Assembly (NCBI RefSeq): GCF_016892705.1
Contig: NZ_JAFEMB010000003.1
Span: 227,501-291,500 of the forward strand
From: Microvirga pudoricolor
Lineage (GTDB): Bacteria > Pseudomonadota > Alphaproteobacteria > Rhizobiales > Beijerinckiaceae
Reading direction: 5' to 3'
DNA: 64,000 nucleotides
The position numbers and the translations under genes are program-made. The stretch's first letter is position 1. Each line of letters begins with the position of its first letter. The notes beneath the pieces were generated by a model, which searched no databases, was not told the origin of the DNA, and saw nothing but the letters and a program-made list of their open reading frames with translations. Shown piece after piece: positions 9,554 through 17,085 of the stretch.

Positions 9554-9571
9554 TATGATCGCTGAGTCATA
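9554..9571. promoter_or_regulatory. Inverted repeat TATGA-N8-TCATA, second exact copy
   Basis: TATGA at 9554-9558 and TCATA at 9567-9571 with an eight-base spacer, 13 bases before the TTGACA at 9585. An upstream-edge position suits either repression by hindrance or activation. Confidence 0.5.
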
Positions 9572-9584
9572 AGTCGAAATTCTA

Positions 9585-9612
9585 TTGACATCGGTCTGCC
9601 GTCCTATAGGCT
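9585..9612 (+). promoter_or_regulatory. Candidate sigma-70 promoter of the liv-like operon
   Basis: Perfect TTGACA at 9585-9590, followed after 16 bp by TAGGCT (9607-9612). TATAGG at 9605 is closer to consensus but only 14 bp away. The -10 choice is uncertain. Confidence 0.45.
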
Positions 9613-9741
9613 GCGTTGTCAGGAAGCCTCACGTGCGACGCCATCGCCAAGGGGCTCCGGATCCGCGAGCGACAAAAGAAAGCCGCAGGATCCAGGCCGA
9701 CAAGGCCCAACAAGACAAGATCAGAGGGGAGGGAGTCCTGA

Positions 9742-10584
9742 GTGGTTGATTTCATCATTCTCGGCATCGTCGTCGGCGTGAGCTACGGTCTTCTCGCGTT
9801 GCCGCTGAGCCTTCTCTTCATCGCCACCGGCACGGTCGACTTCGCGCTCGGCGCCTACGCGGTTCTGGCAGGCCTCGTCTGCTTCGTGGTCGGCGGACCG
9901 CTGGGCATGGTTGCCGGAATCCTCAGCGCCGTTCTCGCCGCAAGTCTCGTCGGCCTCGTCTCCCGCCTCCTGGATCACAACCGCCGCAGCGATCACCTGA
10001 CGCTTGTGCTCGCCAGTTTCGGCTTCGCGATCTTTCTCGAGTCCTTCGTCCTGAGCACGTTCGGCGAGCAGCCCTATGTCCGCCAGCCTTTCACGGATTA
10101 CTGGGACATCCTGGGCACGCGGGTTTCGCCGCAGGCAGGCGTGAATCTCGCGGCGGCGCTCGTGGTCCTGGCCGTGACCTTCGGATTGCTCTACGCGACG
10201 CCCGTCGGCCGGATGATGCGCGCCAGCGCCATCAACCCCCGAGGCGCGACGCTTGCGGGAATTCCCGTGCATATCATGCGCGCCTCGACCTTCGTGTTCG
10301 CCGGGCTACTGGCCGGCATCGCCGGCGTTCTCCACCTCTACACGTCGGGCCTGAGCTACTCGTCGGGCATGCACCTCGCGCTTTCGGGCTTCGGCGCCGC
10401 CATCATCTTCGGGCTGAAAAGTCCCTTGCGGGCATTTCTCGGCGGCATCGCCATCGGCGTGGTCGAGTCCCTCAGCAACGGATATCTGCCGAGCCACGTG
10501 GCCACGGTGGTGCCCCTCTTCTTCATTTTCGGCATCCTGATCTTGCAGGGAACGAGCCGTACGTTCAGCGGGGGACGAGCCTGA
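9742..10584 (+). CDS. livH: Branched-chain-type ABC transporter permease (LivH family)
   Basis: Inner-membrane permease of 280 residues, almost entirely hydrophobic helices. It matches LivH-type HAAT permeases in length and in the C-terminal core (ASTFVFAGLLAGIAGVLHLYTSG, FGLKSPLRAFLGGIAIGVVESL). It starts at GTG 9742 after a strong purine-rich ribosome site (gaggggagggag). Its stop shares one base with the ATG of the next gene, so translation is coupled. With the other four genes it forms a complete HAAT-type importer. The substrate may be an amino acid, or an aromatic or aliphatic acid, given the neighbours. Confidence 0.9.
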   Translation: MVDFIILGIVVGVSYGLLALPLSLLFIATGTVDFALGAYAVLAGLVCFVVGGPLGMVAGILSAVLAASLVGLVSRLLDHNRRSDHLTLVLASFGFAIFLESFVLSTFGEQPYVRQPFTDYWDILGTRVSPQAGVNLAAALVVLAVTFGLLYATPVGRMMRASAINPRGATLAGIPVHIMRASTFVFAGLLAGIAGVLHLYTSGLSYSSGMHLALSGFGAAIIFGLKSPLRAFLGGIAIGVVESLSNGYLPSHVATVVPLFFIFGILILQGTSRTFSGGRA

Positions 10585-11552
10585 TGATCGAGAAATGGTC
10601 CGCTCTCATCGTCCTGGTGCTGGCCGTCCTGGCCGCCATCGGCATGGGGTCCAACGCCGCGTGGCTTGGGACCTCGACGCTGATCGCCATCTACTCCCTG
10701 CTCGCCTTGTCGGTCGGCATCACGTACGGCCAAGCCGGGATCCTGTCCGTCGCTCAAGGGGCCTTCGCGTCCATGGGAGCCTACGCGACCGGCATCCTGA
10801 CGGCGCGATATGGGATCTCGCCCTTTCTCACCTTGCCGGTGTCTGTGCTTCTGCCGGCCCTCGTCGCGCTGCCCTTGGCAAGGCTGGTCTCGCCTCTCTC
10901 GCCTCTCGTCCTCGCCATCGCCACGCTCATGTTCGCGACGATCGTCGAGATCCTGCTGCGTGGGGGCGGCGACCTCACGGGCGGCTATATCGGCCTGTCG
11001 GGCATACCGCCGCTTTTCGATGCCCAAACGCCGGTCACCTTCAATCTCATCGCCTGGTTCGCCGTCGTGGTCGTCGTCTTCCTCTATGCGAACCTCATGA
11101 ACTCCGCCTGGGGACGGGCGATCAACACGGTGCGGCACGATCCCATGCGCGCGGTCGCCGACGGTACCAACGTAACCCGCCTGCAATCCCTGGTCTTCAC
11201 CCTCGGGGCCGGCATGGCGGGCCTCGCAGGCTGGCTCTATGCGCATCAGCTGAGCTTCATCAGTCCCGACCTGTTCGGCATCCCGGTGTCGATCAACGCC
11301 ATCCTGATGGCCGTCGTCGGCGGGGCCGGAGTGATCCTCGGCCCGGTCGCCGGAGCGGTGGTGCTCAGCTTCTTCTACGAGTTCCTGCCGGGACAGGAAT
11401 CCCGCGGCATGTTCTATGGCGCGGCTCTCATTCTGACGCTCGTCGTCGCTCCGAGCGGCCTGCTGGGTTTCACGCGCTTCAGGCGCAGATCCCCGGCGGT
11501 TCGCCGTGGCGCTGTGTCGGCCGGCGCGGTGCCCGGAAAGGTGGCGTCATGA
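10584..11552 (+). CDS. livM: Branched-chain-type ABC transporter permease (LivM family)
   Basis: Second permease of 322 residues, with many hydrophobic helices and the LivM-typical core: LALSVGITYGQAGILSVAQGAFASMGAYATG early and MAVVGGAGVILGPVAGAVVL late. A basic tail follows the last helix. The start overlaps the livH stop by one base, and the stop overlaps the livG start (ATGA), which shows a tightly coupled operon. Confidence 0.9.
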   Translation: MIEKWSALIVLVLAVLAAIGMGSNAAWLGTSTLIAIYSLLALSVGITYGQAGILSVAQGAFASMGAYATGILTARYGISPFLTLPVSVLLPALVALPLARLVSPLSPLVLAIATLMFATIVEILLRGGGDLTGGYIGLSGIPPLFDAQTPVTFNLIAWFAVVVVVFLYANLMNSAWGRAINTVRHDPMRAVADGTNVTRLQSLVFTLGAGMAGLAGWLYAHQLSFISPDLFGIPVSINAILMAVVGGAGVILGPVAGAVVLSFFYEFLPGQESRGMFYGAALILTLVVAPSGLLGFTRFRRRSPAVRRGAVSAGAVPGKVAS

Positions 11553-12316
11553 ATCGAGGGATCGTCGTTTCGTCCGTCACGGTCCGCTTCGGAGGCGTGA
11601 CAGCCCTCAGCGACGTTTCGCTGAACGTTCAGCCTCGAGATATCGTCGGCGTGATCGGGCCGAACGGTTCCGGCAAGAGCACCCTGTTCAACGCGGTCTC
11701 TGGCCTCGTCCGTCCGGCCTCGGGCGAGATCCGGATCGATGGCCAGGATGCCGTCGGTGTGCCGCCCGAGACGCTCGTCCGCCAGGGATTGGCCCGCACG
11801 TTTCAAACCCCGCGTGTCGATCCGGTTCTGCCTGTCGAGGCCGCGATCCTGTGCGGCTTCCAAACGAAAGCGCGGCAATCCCTCCTCGGCGCGATGCTGC
11901 ATCTGCCGGGACAAAGACGCGAGGAAGCGCAGATGCGCGCGTCGTGCCGCGCCATCATGGAGAGGCTGGGTCTGATCGAGGTGGCGGACGTTCCGCTGGG
12001 CGAACTCCCGATGGGCCAGGTCCGGCTCGTCGACGTGGCCCGGGCCATGGCGTCCGAACCCCGTTACCTGCTGCTCGACGAGCCGGCCGCCGGCCTTTCC
12101 CTGCTGGAGCAGCGGCGCTTGGCCGCCGCGATCCGCCTGCTGGCCGCGGATGGCGTCGGCGTCCTGCTGGTCGAGCACAATTTCGGACTCGTCGGCGAAT
12201 TGTGCCGGCACGTGACGGTGCTGGACAGGGGGAAGGTTCTTCTCGAAGGCGATGTCGCGACCGTCCGGAGCAATCCCGTCTTCCTTCAGACCTATCTCGG
12301 GAGCCATGCCGCATGA
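11549..12316 (+). CDS. livG: ABC transporter ATP-binding protein (LivG family)
   Basis: Cytoplasmic ATPase of 255 residues. Walker A GPNGSGKST is at residues 37-45, the Q-loop segment is ARTFQTPR, the signature is degenerate (LPMGQVRLVDVARAM) as is common in LivG, Walker B is YLLLDEPAAGLS, and the H-loop is LLVEHNFGLV. The start is the ATG at 11549 inside the ATGA overlap with livM; the open frame continues upstream of it but there only reads across livM. Confidence 0.9.
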   Translation: MNRGIVVSSVTVRFGGVTALSDVSLNVQPRDIVGVIGPNGSGKSTLFNAVSGLVRPASGEIRIDGQDAVGVPPETLVRQGLARTFQTPRVDPVLPVEAAILCGFQTKARQSLLGAMLHLPGQRREEAQMRASCRAIMERLGLIEVADVPLGELPMGQVRLVDVARAMASEPRYLLLDEPAAGLSLLEQRRLAAAIRLLAADGVGVLLVEHNFGLVGELCRHVTVLDRGKVLLEGDVATVRSNPVFLQTYLGSHAA

Positions 12317-13128
12317 ATCAGGTCATCGCACTCCCGTCATCCGCGCCGTTTCGGCAGGCGGTCGCCGTGCAGAACTTCGCTCCTGCGGCACCTTTGACGT
12401 GCACGGATCTGTCGGCGCGCTATGGCCCGATTCAGGTTTGCTTCGATATTTCTCTCGCGACGATGCCGGGCGAGATCGTCGCCGTTCTGGGTCCCAACGG
12501 AGCGGGGAAAAGCAGCCTTCTCGGGGCACTGGCCGGGACCGTGTCCGGGCAAGGTTCCGTCAAGCTGTCCGGGGAAGATCTGGAATCGCTGCCGGCGCAC
12601 CTGAGGGCGCGGCGCGGACTGGCCTTCGTCCCCGAGATCCGCGGCAACATTTTTCCCGTTCTGTCGGTTGAGGAGAACCTCCAGCTTGTTCTTCACGCGC
12701 TCCCGCACGGGGACCGCGCGCGGATGCGTGACAGAGTTTTCGAACTCTTTCCCATTCTCAAGACGCGTCTCTCGACCGATGCCGGCATGCTGAGCGGCGG
12801 CGAGCAGCAGATGCTGGCCATCGCCATGGCGGTGGCGCGCAAGCCGAAAGCACTGTTGCTCGACGAGCCGACGCAGGGGCTCGCGCCCGCGGTGTTCGAT
12901 ATTCTCGAGACGACGTTCAAGTCCCTGTCCCAGTCGGGGCTTCCGATCCTTCTGGCCGAACAGAACATCCGCTTCGCGGCGCGGGTCGCCCATCGCTATC
13001 TCGTCCTGGCGGGAGGACGGTTGGTCGGAGCAGGTGAGGGGCACGAACTGCACAATGCCGACCGGATCGTCGAACGCTATTTCCCGAAGGACCTGGACGG
13101 GAGCGAAGACCCGTCCGTGGTTCCCTGA
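12313..13128 (+). CDS. livF: ABC transporter ATP-binding protein (LivF family)
   Basis: Second ATPase, 271 residues, about 35 longer than usual LivF because of an N-terminal extension before the conserved LTCTDLSARYGPIQV. It has Walker A GPNGAGKSS, signature LSGGEQQMLAIAMAVA, Walker B ALLLDEPTQGLAP, and the H-loop equivalent LLAEQNIRFA. The ATG at 12313 overlaps the livG stop (ATGA). A later start near the conserved region is possible, but the overlap favours this one. Confidence 0.9.
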   Translation: MNQVIALPSSAPFRQAVAVQNFAPAAPLTCTDLSARYGPIQVCFDISLATMPGEIVAVLGPNGAGKSSLLGALAGTVSGQGSVKLSGEDLESLPAHLRARRGLAFVPEIRGNIFPVLSVEENLQLVLHALPHGDRARMRDRVFELFPILKTRLSTDAGMLSGGEQQMLAIAMAVARKPKALLLDEPTQGLAPAVFDILETTFKSLSQSGLPILLAEQNIRFAARVAHRYLVLAGGRLVGAGEGHELHNADRIVERYFPKDLDGSEDPSVVP

Positions 13129-13193
13129 GACATGAAGCGGTTCGCCAAGAGACCGCAGCGCTGACTTATCGAAACAACCGTTGGGAGGAAAAC

Positions 13194-14357
13194 ATGACCC
13201 GCAGCAAAAGGTCCTTCGGATACTGGACGAAACTCTCCTGGATCGCCGGCGCCTCGCTCCTCGCCGCCACGGGGGCCGGATGGGCGCAGACGAAGGCGCC
13301 GATCAAGATCGGAAGTCTCTGGAGCCTAACGGGGCCGGCGGCGCCGTTCGGCATCGCCGAACGGGATACCGTCGACATCCTCATCAACAACATCAACAAG
13401 GAAGGCGGCATCGACGGTCATCCGCTTCAGGTCGTCAATTACGATGAGGCGAGCAATCCCATCGAGGCCGCCCGCGGCGCGACGCAGTTGATCCAGCAGC
13501 ATGGCGTCGTCGCCATCCTGGGCGGCAGCACCGGCAGCGGCGCGCTCGCAGCCGCTCCGATCCTGGCCCGGAACAACGTTCCTCTGATCTCGCCGAATTC
13601 GACGGCCACCACGACCTCGAAGCAGCATGCGTTCTTCCCGTGGATCTTCCGTGTCGTCGTCGGCGACAACGACATCCTGAAGACGATGACCGAACAGGCG
13701 GCGGCGAGCGGTGCGAAATCGATTGCCCTGTTCTATCAGGAGGACGCCTACGGTCAGGAGGGCGCCAAGGTGATCGAGCGGCTGGCGCCCGAACTGGGCA
13801 TGAAGGTCGTTGCGACGGCGGCCTCGCCGACGAATGCGACCGATGTCGCCTCCCAGGCCACCAAGCTGCGCAACGCCAACCCGGATGCCGTCGCCATCGT
13901 GACGTCCTCGCCGGTTCTCGCGGCCGCCTTCGCCCGAGCCTCCAATCAGGTTGGCCTCAAGGCGAGCCTGTGGGGCGGCGTGGGCCTCGGCCAGAAGGCT
14001 TTTCTGGACGGCGCCGGTCCTGCCGGCAACGGCCTGCGGGCGGTCCTTCTCGCCAACTGGGACGATCCGTCTCCGGGGCTCGCCCGGCTGGGCAAGGTCC
14101 TGACCGAAGGCGGCAAGCCGCCGATCGGCGTGGGTGAACCGATCGCCTCCAGCGCTCTCCTGGTCCTCGTGGAAGCCCTGAAGAAGGACCCGATGGCCAA
14201 GGGCGAGGCCTTGCGGAAGAACCTGGAAAGCCTGTGCGGCGTGAAGGTCTATTCCGAGGGCGAGATCTGCTTCAGCGCGGAGGATCATGACGGCGCGCCG
14301 GCGGAAGCCCTCGTGAGCGTCGTCGTCGAGAACGGCAAGTTCAAGACGGTGAAATAG
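13194..14357 (+). CDS. ABC transporter substrate-binding protein, LivK/periplasmic type 1 fold
   Basis: Periplasmic receptor of 387 residues with an export signal ending near residue 31 (GAGWAQ). The mature start IKIGSLWSLTGPAAPFG and the PLISPNSTATTTS segment are typical of LivJ/LivK-like receptors. It completes the HAAT importer. The gene is last in the operon, 65 bp after livF and with its own strong ribosome site (gggagg), so it can be translated at a higher rate than the permeases. Ligand not determinable by eye. Confidence 0.9.
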   Translation: MTRSKRSFGYWTKLSWIAGASLLAATGAGWAQTKAPIKIGSLWSLTGPAAPFGIAERDTVDILINNINKEGGIDGHPLQVVNYDEASNPIEAARGATQLIQQHGVVAILGGSTGSGALAAAPILARNNVPLISPNSTATTTSKQHAFFPWIFRVVVGDNDILKTMTEQAAASGAKSIALFYQEDAYGQEGAKVIERLAPELGMKVVATAASPTNATDVASQATKLRNANPDAVAIVTSSPVLAAAFARASNQVGLKASLWGGVGLGQKAFLDGAGPAGNGLRAVLLANWDDPSPGLARLGKVLTEGGKPPIGVGEPIASSALLVLVEALKKDPMAKGEALRKNLESLCGVKVYSEGEICFSAEDHDGAPAEALVSVVVENGKFKTVK

Positions 14358-14462
14358 ATGGGCCCCGGAGCGCCCGTGTCGGACCGTATCCTGACAGGGG
14401 CGCTCGTTCTTCCGGAGCCTGCGACGCAGGCTCCGCCTCAGACCGCATGACGTGACCGACCG

Positions 14463-15608
14463 ATGCCAGCAGCCTGCCATACGTCCGAGCATCTCCGCGC
14501 CAAGGCGAAGCGCTTTCTGCCCCGCATGGTCTTCGACTACGTGGAGGGGGGAGCAGGCGGGGAGGACACCCTCGGGCGCAACCGTCGCGCGCTCGATGCG
14601 GTGCGGCTGCTCCCGGAGGCCCTCAACAACTGCACCTCGTGCACGATGCAGCGCACGCTCTTCGGCGTGACGTATGCGGCCCCTTTCGGAGTCGCTCCCG
14701 TCGGGCTCGCCAATCTGGTGCGCGCCGGAACCGACGAGGCGCTGGCCCGGGCCGCCTGGAAGGCCCAGATTCCTTATGCACTATCGACGGCCGGCACGAC
14801 GTCCATCGAGACGATCGCGAAGGCCGTGCCGGGCCACGCGTGGTTCCAGCTCTATGTCGGCGAGGATCCGGCGATCACGGACGATCTGATCGCCAGGGCC
14901 GAGCGGGCGGGCATCACGGTTCTTCTGGTGACCGTGGACGTGCCCGCGCCCGGAAAGCGTGTGCGCGATCTCGTGAACGGCCTCACGCTCCCGCTGCGGC
15001 CGTCTCCCGCCGTCATCGCCGACACGGCGTTCCGGCCGCGCTGGCTTCTCCAGATGCTGACGGGTGGCGTTCCCAAGCTGGAAACGATCGCCCCCTACTT
15101 CAAGGACGAGAGGGAAAAGCCGCACGCCTCCCAGATCGCCCGCCGGGTCTCGTCCCCGCGCTTCGACTGGGCCGAATTGGAGCGGATCCGCAAGCGTTGG
15201 CGGGGCACCCTCGTGGTGAAGGGCGTTCTCAACCCGGCGGATGCGGTGCGCGCAGCCGACCTGGGAGCGGAAGGCGTCGTCGTGTCCAACCATGGCGGCC
15301 GACAGCTCGATGCGGCGCCGGCTTCCATCGAAATGCTGCCGCGTGTCCGTGACGCGGTCGGCGACCGCCTCAAGGTCCTGTTCGATAGCGGCGTCCGCTC
15401 CGGTGACGATATCGCCCGGGCGCTGGCCCTGGGCGCCGATTTCGTCCTGATCGGCCGCCCCTTTCTCTACAGTATCGCGGCGCTCGGTGCCGAGCGCGGG
15501 CCGGAGCGACTGATCGGCATCCTGTCGGCGGAACTCGAGAACACGATGATCCATATGGGCTGCTCGGCCGTCGATCAGATCGCACGGTCCCATATCTGGA
15601 GCGCCTGA
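14463..15608 (+). CDS. FMN-dependent alpha-hydroxy-acid dehydrogenase/oxidase
   Basis: Flavoprotein of 381 residues of the lactate/mandelate/glycolate oxidase family, which oxidises an L-2-hydroxy acid to the 2-oxo acid. Visible are the N-terminal FDYVEGGAGGEDTLGRN, the PVGLANL flavin region, the FQLYVGED segment, a catalytic His-Arg pair in SNHGGRQLD, and the phosphate-binding GVRSGDDIARALALGADFVLIGRP. It is 105 bp after the ABC receptor gene. Its product class is exactly what the fused oxidoreductase at the left edge consumes, supporting a hydroxy-acid to oxo-acid to acyl-CoA route. L-lactate, mandelate or an aryl-lactate are all possible substrates. Confidence 0.9.
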   Translation: MPAACHTSEHLRAKAKRFLPRMVFDYVEGGAGGEDTLGRNRRALDAVRLLPEALNNCTSCTMQRTLFGVTYAAPFGVAPVGLANLVRAGTDEALARAAWKAQIPYALSTAGTTSIETIAKAVPGHAWFQLYVGEDPAITDDLIARAERAGITVLLVTVDVPAPGKRVRDLVNGLTLPLRPSPAVIADTAFRPRWLLQMLTGGVPKLETIAPYFKDEREKPHASQIARRVSSPRFDWAELERIRKRWRGTLVVKGVLNPADAVRAADLGAEGVVVSNHGGRQLDAAPASIEMLPRVRDAVGDRLKVLFDSGVRSGDDIARALALGADFVLIGRPFLYSIAALGAERGPERLIGILSAELENTMIHMGCSAVDQIARSHIWSA

Positions 15609-15981
15609 GCCGCCGCCGGCCTCGCGGGCCTCCCCAGTAGCCCCTGGCCGCCTCGCGGAAGAACCCGTGCTGTCCCGCGCCAGGGCCTTGTCGGATTACA
15701 TCGCAAGTCTGATGCCCTGGAGGGCGGATTGAACCCCCTCGCTCGGAGAGCCGGGAACGCACAGCCTCGGCGCCAGGCTCGGTCTCCTCGGGCTCGAAGG
15801 TTGTGAAGATTGAGGCATTCGAGGCCGTCTCGTCCCGAACTCGCCAAAGCACAGCACATGCACGCCACTCCACCCGAATTCGGAACCTTCCGGGACTTGA
15901 GGGCTTGATTCCTTGTTTAGACGAATTCTAATATAGCCCCGTTCGGCTCCCGGACGGGAGCGCCCCGCGAAGGAGACACCC
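15609..15981 (+). other. Intergenic region, 373 bp, ending in the Irr-type promoter
   Basis: No coding frame is supported. The first 290 bases are GC-rich with no clear element. The last 80 are AT-rich and hold the promoter and operator at 15905-15934 before the four-cysteine gene. Confidence 0.5.
15905..15934 (+). promoter_or_regulatory. Promoter overlapping an Irr-type iron control element
   Basis: TTGATT at 15905-15910 and TAATAT at 15929-15934 are 18 bp apart. Bases 15916-15932 read TTTAGACGAATTCTAAT. The rhizobial ICE motif bound by Irr is TTTAGAA-N3-TTCTAAA; 12 of 14 defined positions match. It lies across the spacer and -10, where binding would repress transcription when iron is low. 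Confidence 0.6.
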
Positions 15982-16191
15982 ATGCCCATGAGCTCGAGCG
16001 CAGCCTGCGCAAGCTGCCGCTTTTACGACGACCACAAGGTCAACGGCGCCGCGTCCAAGGACGATGCGGGCTTGTGCCGCTTCAACCCGCCGGTCAGCCA
16101 GCCCAATCCCGAAGGCCATGGGCTCTGGCCGGTGGTGGCTGCCGAGGATTGGTGCGGACATTTCTCGCCCGACCAGCTTCCGGCCGAGTGA
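15982..16191 (+). CDS. Small four-cysteine protein resembling a high-potential iron-sulfur protein
   Basis: Protein of 69 residues with cysteines at 9, 12, 32 and 58, arranged C-x2-C-x19-C-x25-C. The contexts CASCRFYDD, GLCRFNPP and DWCGHF recall the HiPIP pattern (CxxC, then Cx2F, then WC before the end). No signal peptide is visible, unlike classical HiPIPs, so it is probably cytoplasmic or a relative of that fold. The Irr-type operator directly upstream supports an iron-dependent role. The start is firm: aggag seven bases before ATG 15982. A zinc ribbon is the main alternative. Confidence 0.75.
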   Translation: MPMSSSAACASCRFYDDHKVNGAASKDDAGLCRFNPPVSQPNPEGHGLWPVVAAEDWCGHFSPDQLPAE

Positions 16192-16230
16192 TCGCCCGGC
16201 GATTCGGGGCGAGGGGCCCAGACCGGCCCC

Positions 16231-16551
16231 TCATGCCCGCCCTGCGACCGGCATGCGCGCCAGATCCGGCGTGAGCCGAGTCGAGTGCGCGCGAGCCAGG
16301 GCTTCCTGCAGCGTCGCGACGTCCGCTTTTGGAGCCGGCTTCCATCCGCAGGGGCAGCCACCCCGATCATGGGCTGCGGCCACATCCCGATAGACGCTCC
16401 CAAGGGCCATAGCGGAAAGCTGGAGAACCTCCATGGTCGGGAGGCCGGAATTCCGGAGAGCTTGGCAAAAGGCCGTCAACAAGGCTTCTTCCAGGAAAGA
16501 CTGAGTCTGCTCTGCCGTCGGGCTGGCTTGCAGTCGGTCATCGCCTGTCAT
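16231..16551 (-). CDS. Hypothetical protein, second gene of a small pair
   Basis: Protein of 106 residues that I do not recognise. It opens with an acidic, Gln/Thr-rich helix (PTAEQTQSFLEEALLTAFCQALRNSGLP) and has a central CPCGW element and a C-terminal helical stretch. Its ATG overlaps the stop of the upstream minus-strand gene by four bases, which supports real translation of both. No function is claimed. Confidence 0.55.
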   Translation of the reverse strand: MTGDDRLQASPTAEQTQSFLEEALLTAFCQALRNSGLPTMEVLQLSAMALGSVYRDVAAAHDRGGCPCGWKPAPKADVATLQEALARAHSTRLTPDLARMPVAGRA

Positions 16552-16793
16552 GGTTCACCGTCCCCACGACCCCGTCCGTTAACCACGGACAACAAATCGA
16601 TCAGGCGCTTGAGACGCCCGTTGAGCTGGCCGCCTTGCTGACGATGACAGGCCTCGGACGCGCTTGTGATCCGCATGGCCTGTTGCCACTCCCGCCAGCT
16701 CGCCCGGGTCTGCACGATCTCGTTCACGATCAGCGGGTCGGCGGGGCCGATGGCGGCGATGACGTCTGCAGGCAGGATCGGGCTCACGGGCAT
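16548..16793 (-). CDS. Hypothetical protein, first gene of a small pair
   Basis: Protein of about 81 residues, unrecognised, with a predicted helical middle (DPLIVNEIVQTRASWREWQQAMRI by composition) and a basic C-terminus. The start is uncertain. An aggag sits one base before ATG 16793 but seven bases before an in-frame GTG at 16787, so GTG may be used; a TTG at 16862 is also in frame but has no ribosome site. It overlaps the next gene by four bases. An AT-rich stretch at 16862-16905 upstream may hold the promoter. Confidence 0.5.
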   Translation of the reverse strand: MPVSPILPADVIAAIGPADPLIVNEIVQTRASWREWQQAMRITSASEACHRQQGGQLNGRLKRLIDLLSVVNGRGRGDGEP

Positions 16794-17085
16794 GCTCCTG
16801 GTTGCGGCTGATTCCACAGCCCCTCGGTCATCAGGCCTAAGAAGCCTGGAGACAGAAGGCAAGTAATTGTTTTTACTGTATAATTAGAAAAAATTTAAAC
16901 TGAGACCGGTGAGCGGGCGCAGTGGCGTTCCGGCCCTCGTCGCGATGCCGGTCGATTGGCCCGGCTTGCGCACAGGGACATGTCTCACTGCCGGTGAACG
17001 CCGTGGGCTTCGTGGACGAGCTCTGATTTTTGGTTACACTCCGGTCAAGCCGCCAGAAGCGGTTCGACTTTCAGAGGGACCCACA

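Larger units (their letters stand above)
9413..9741 (+). other. Intergenic leader, 329 bp, of the branched-chain-type ABC operon
   Basis: No coding frame is convincing. It contains the second exact TATGA-N8-TCATA repeat (9554-9571) immediately upstream of a TTGACA hexamer, and then about 130 bases of leader ending in the purine-rich ribosome site before GTG 9742. Confidence 0.55.

Noticed and set aside
10595-11548. Upstream extension of the livG frame as one large fusion protein
   Set aside because: The first 318 codons are off-frame reading of livM; the ABC domain starts exactly at the ATGA overlap.
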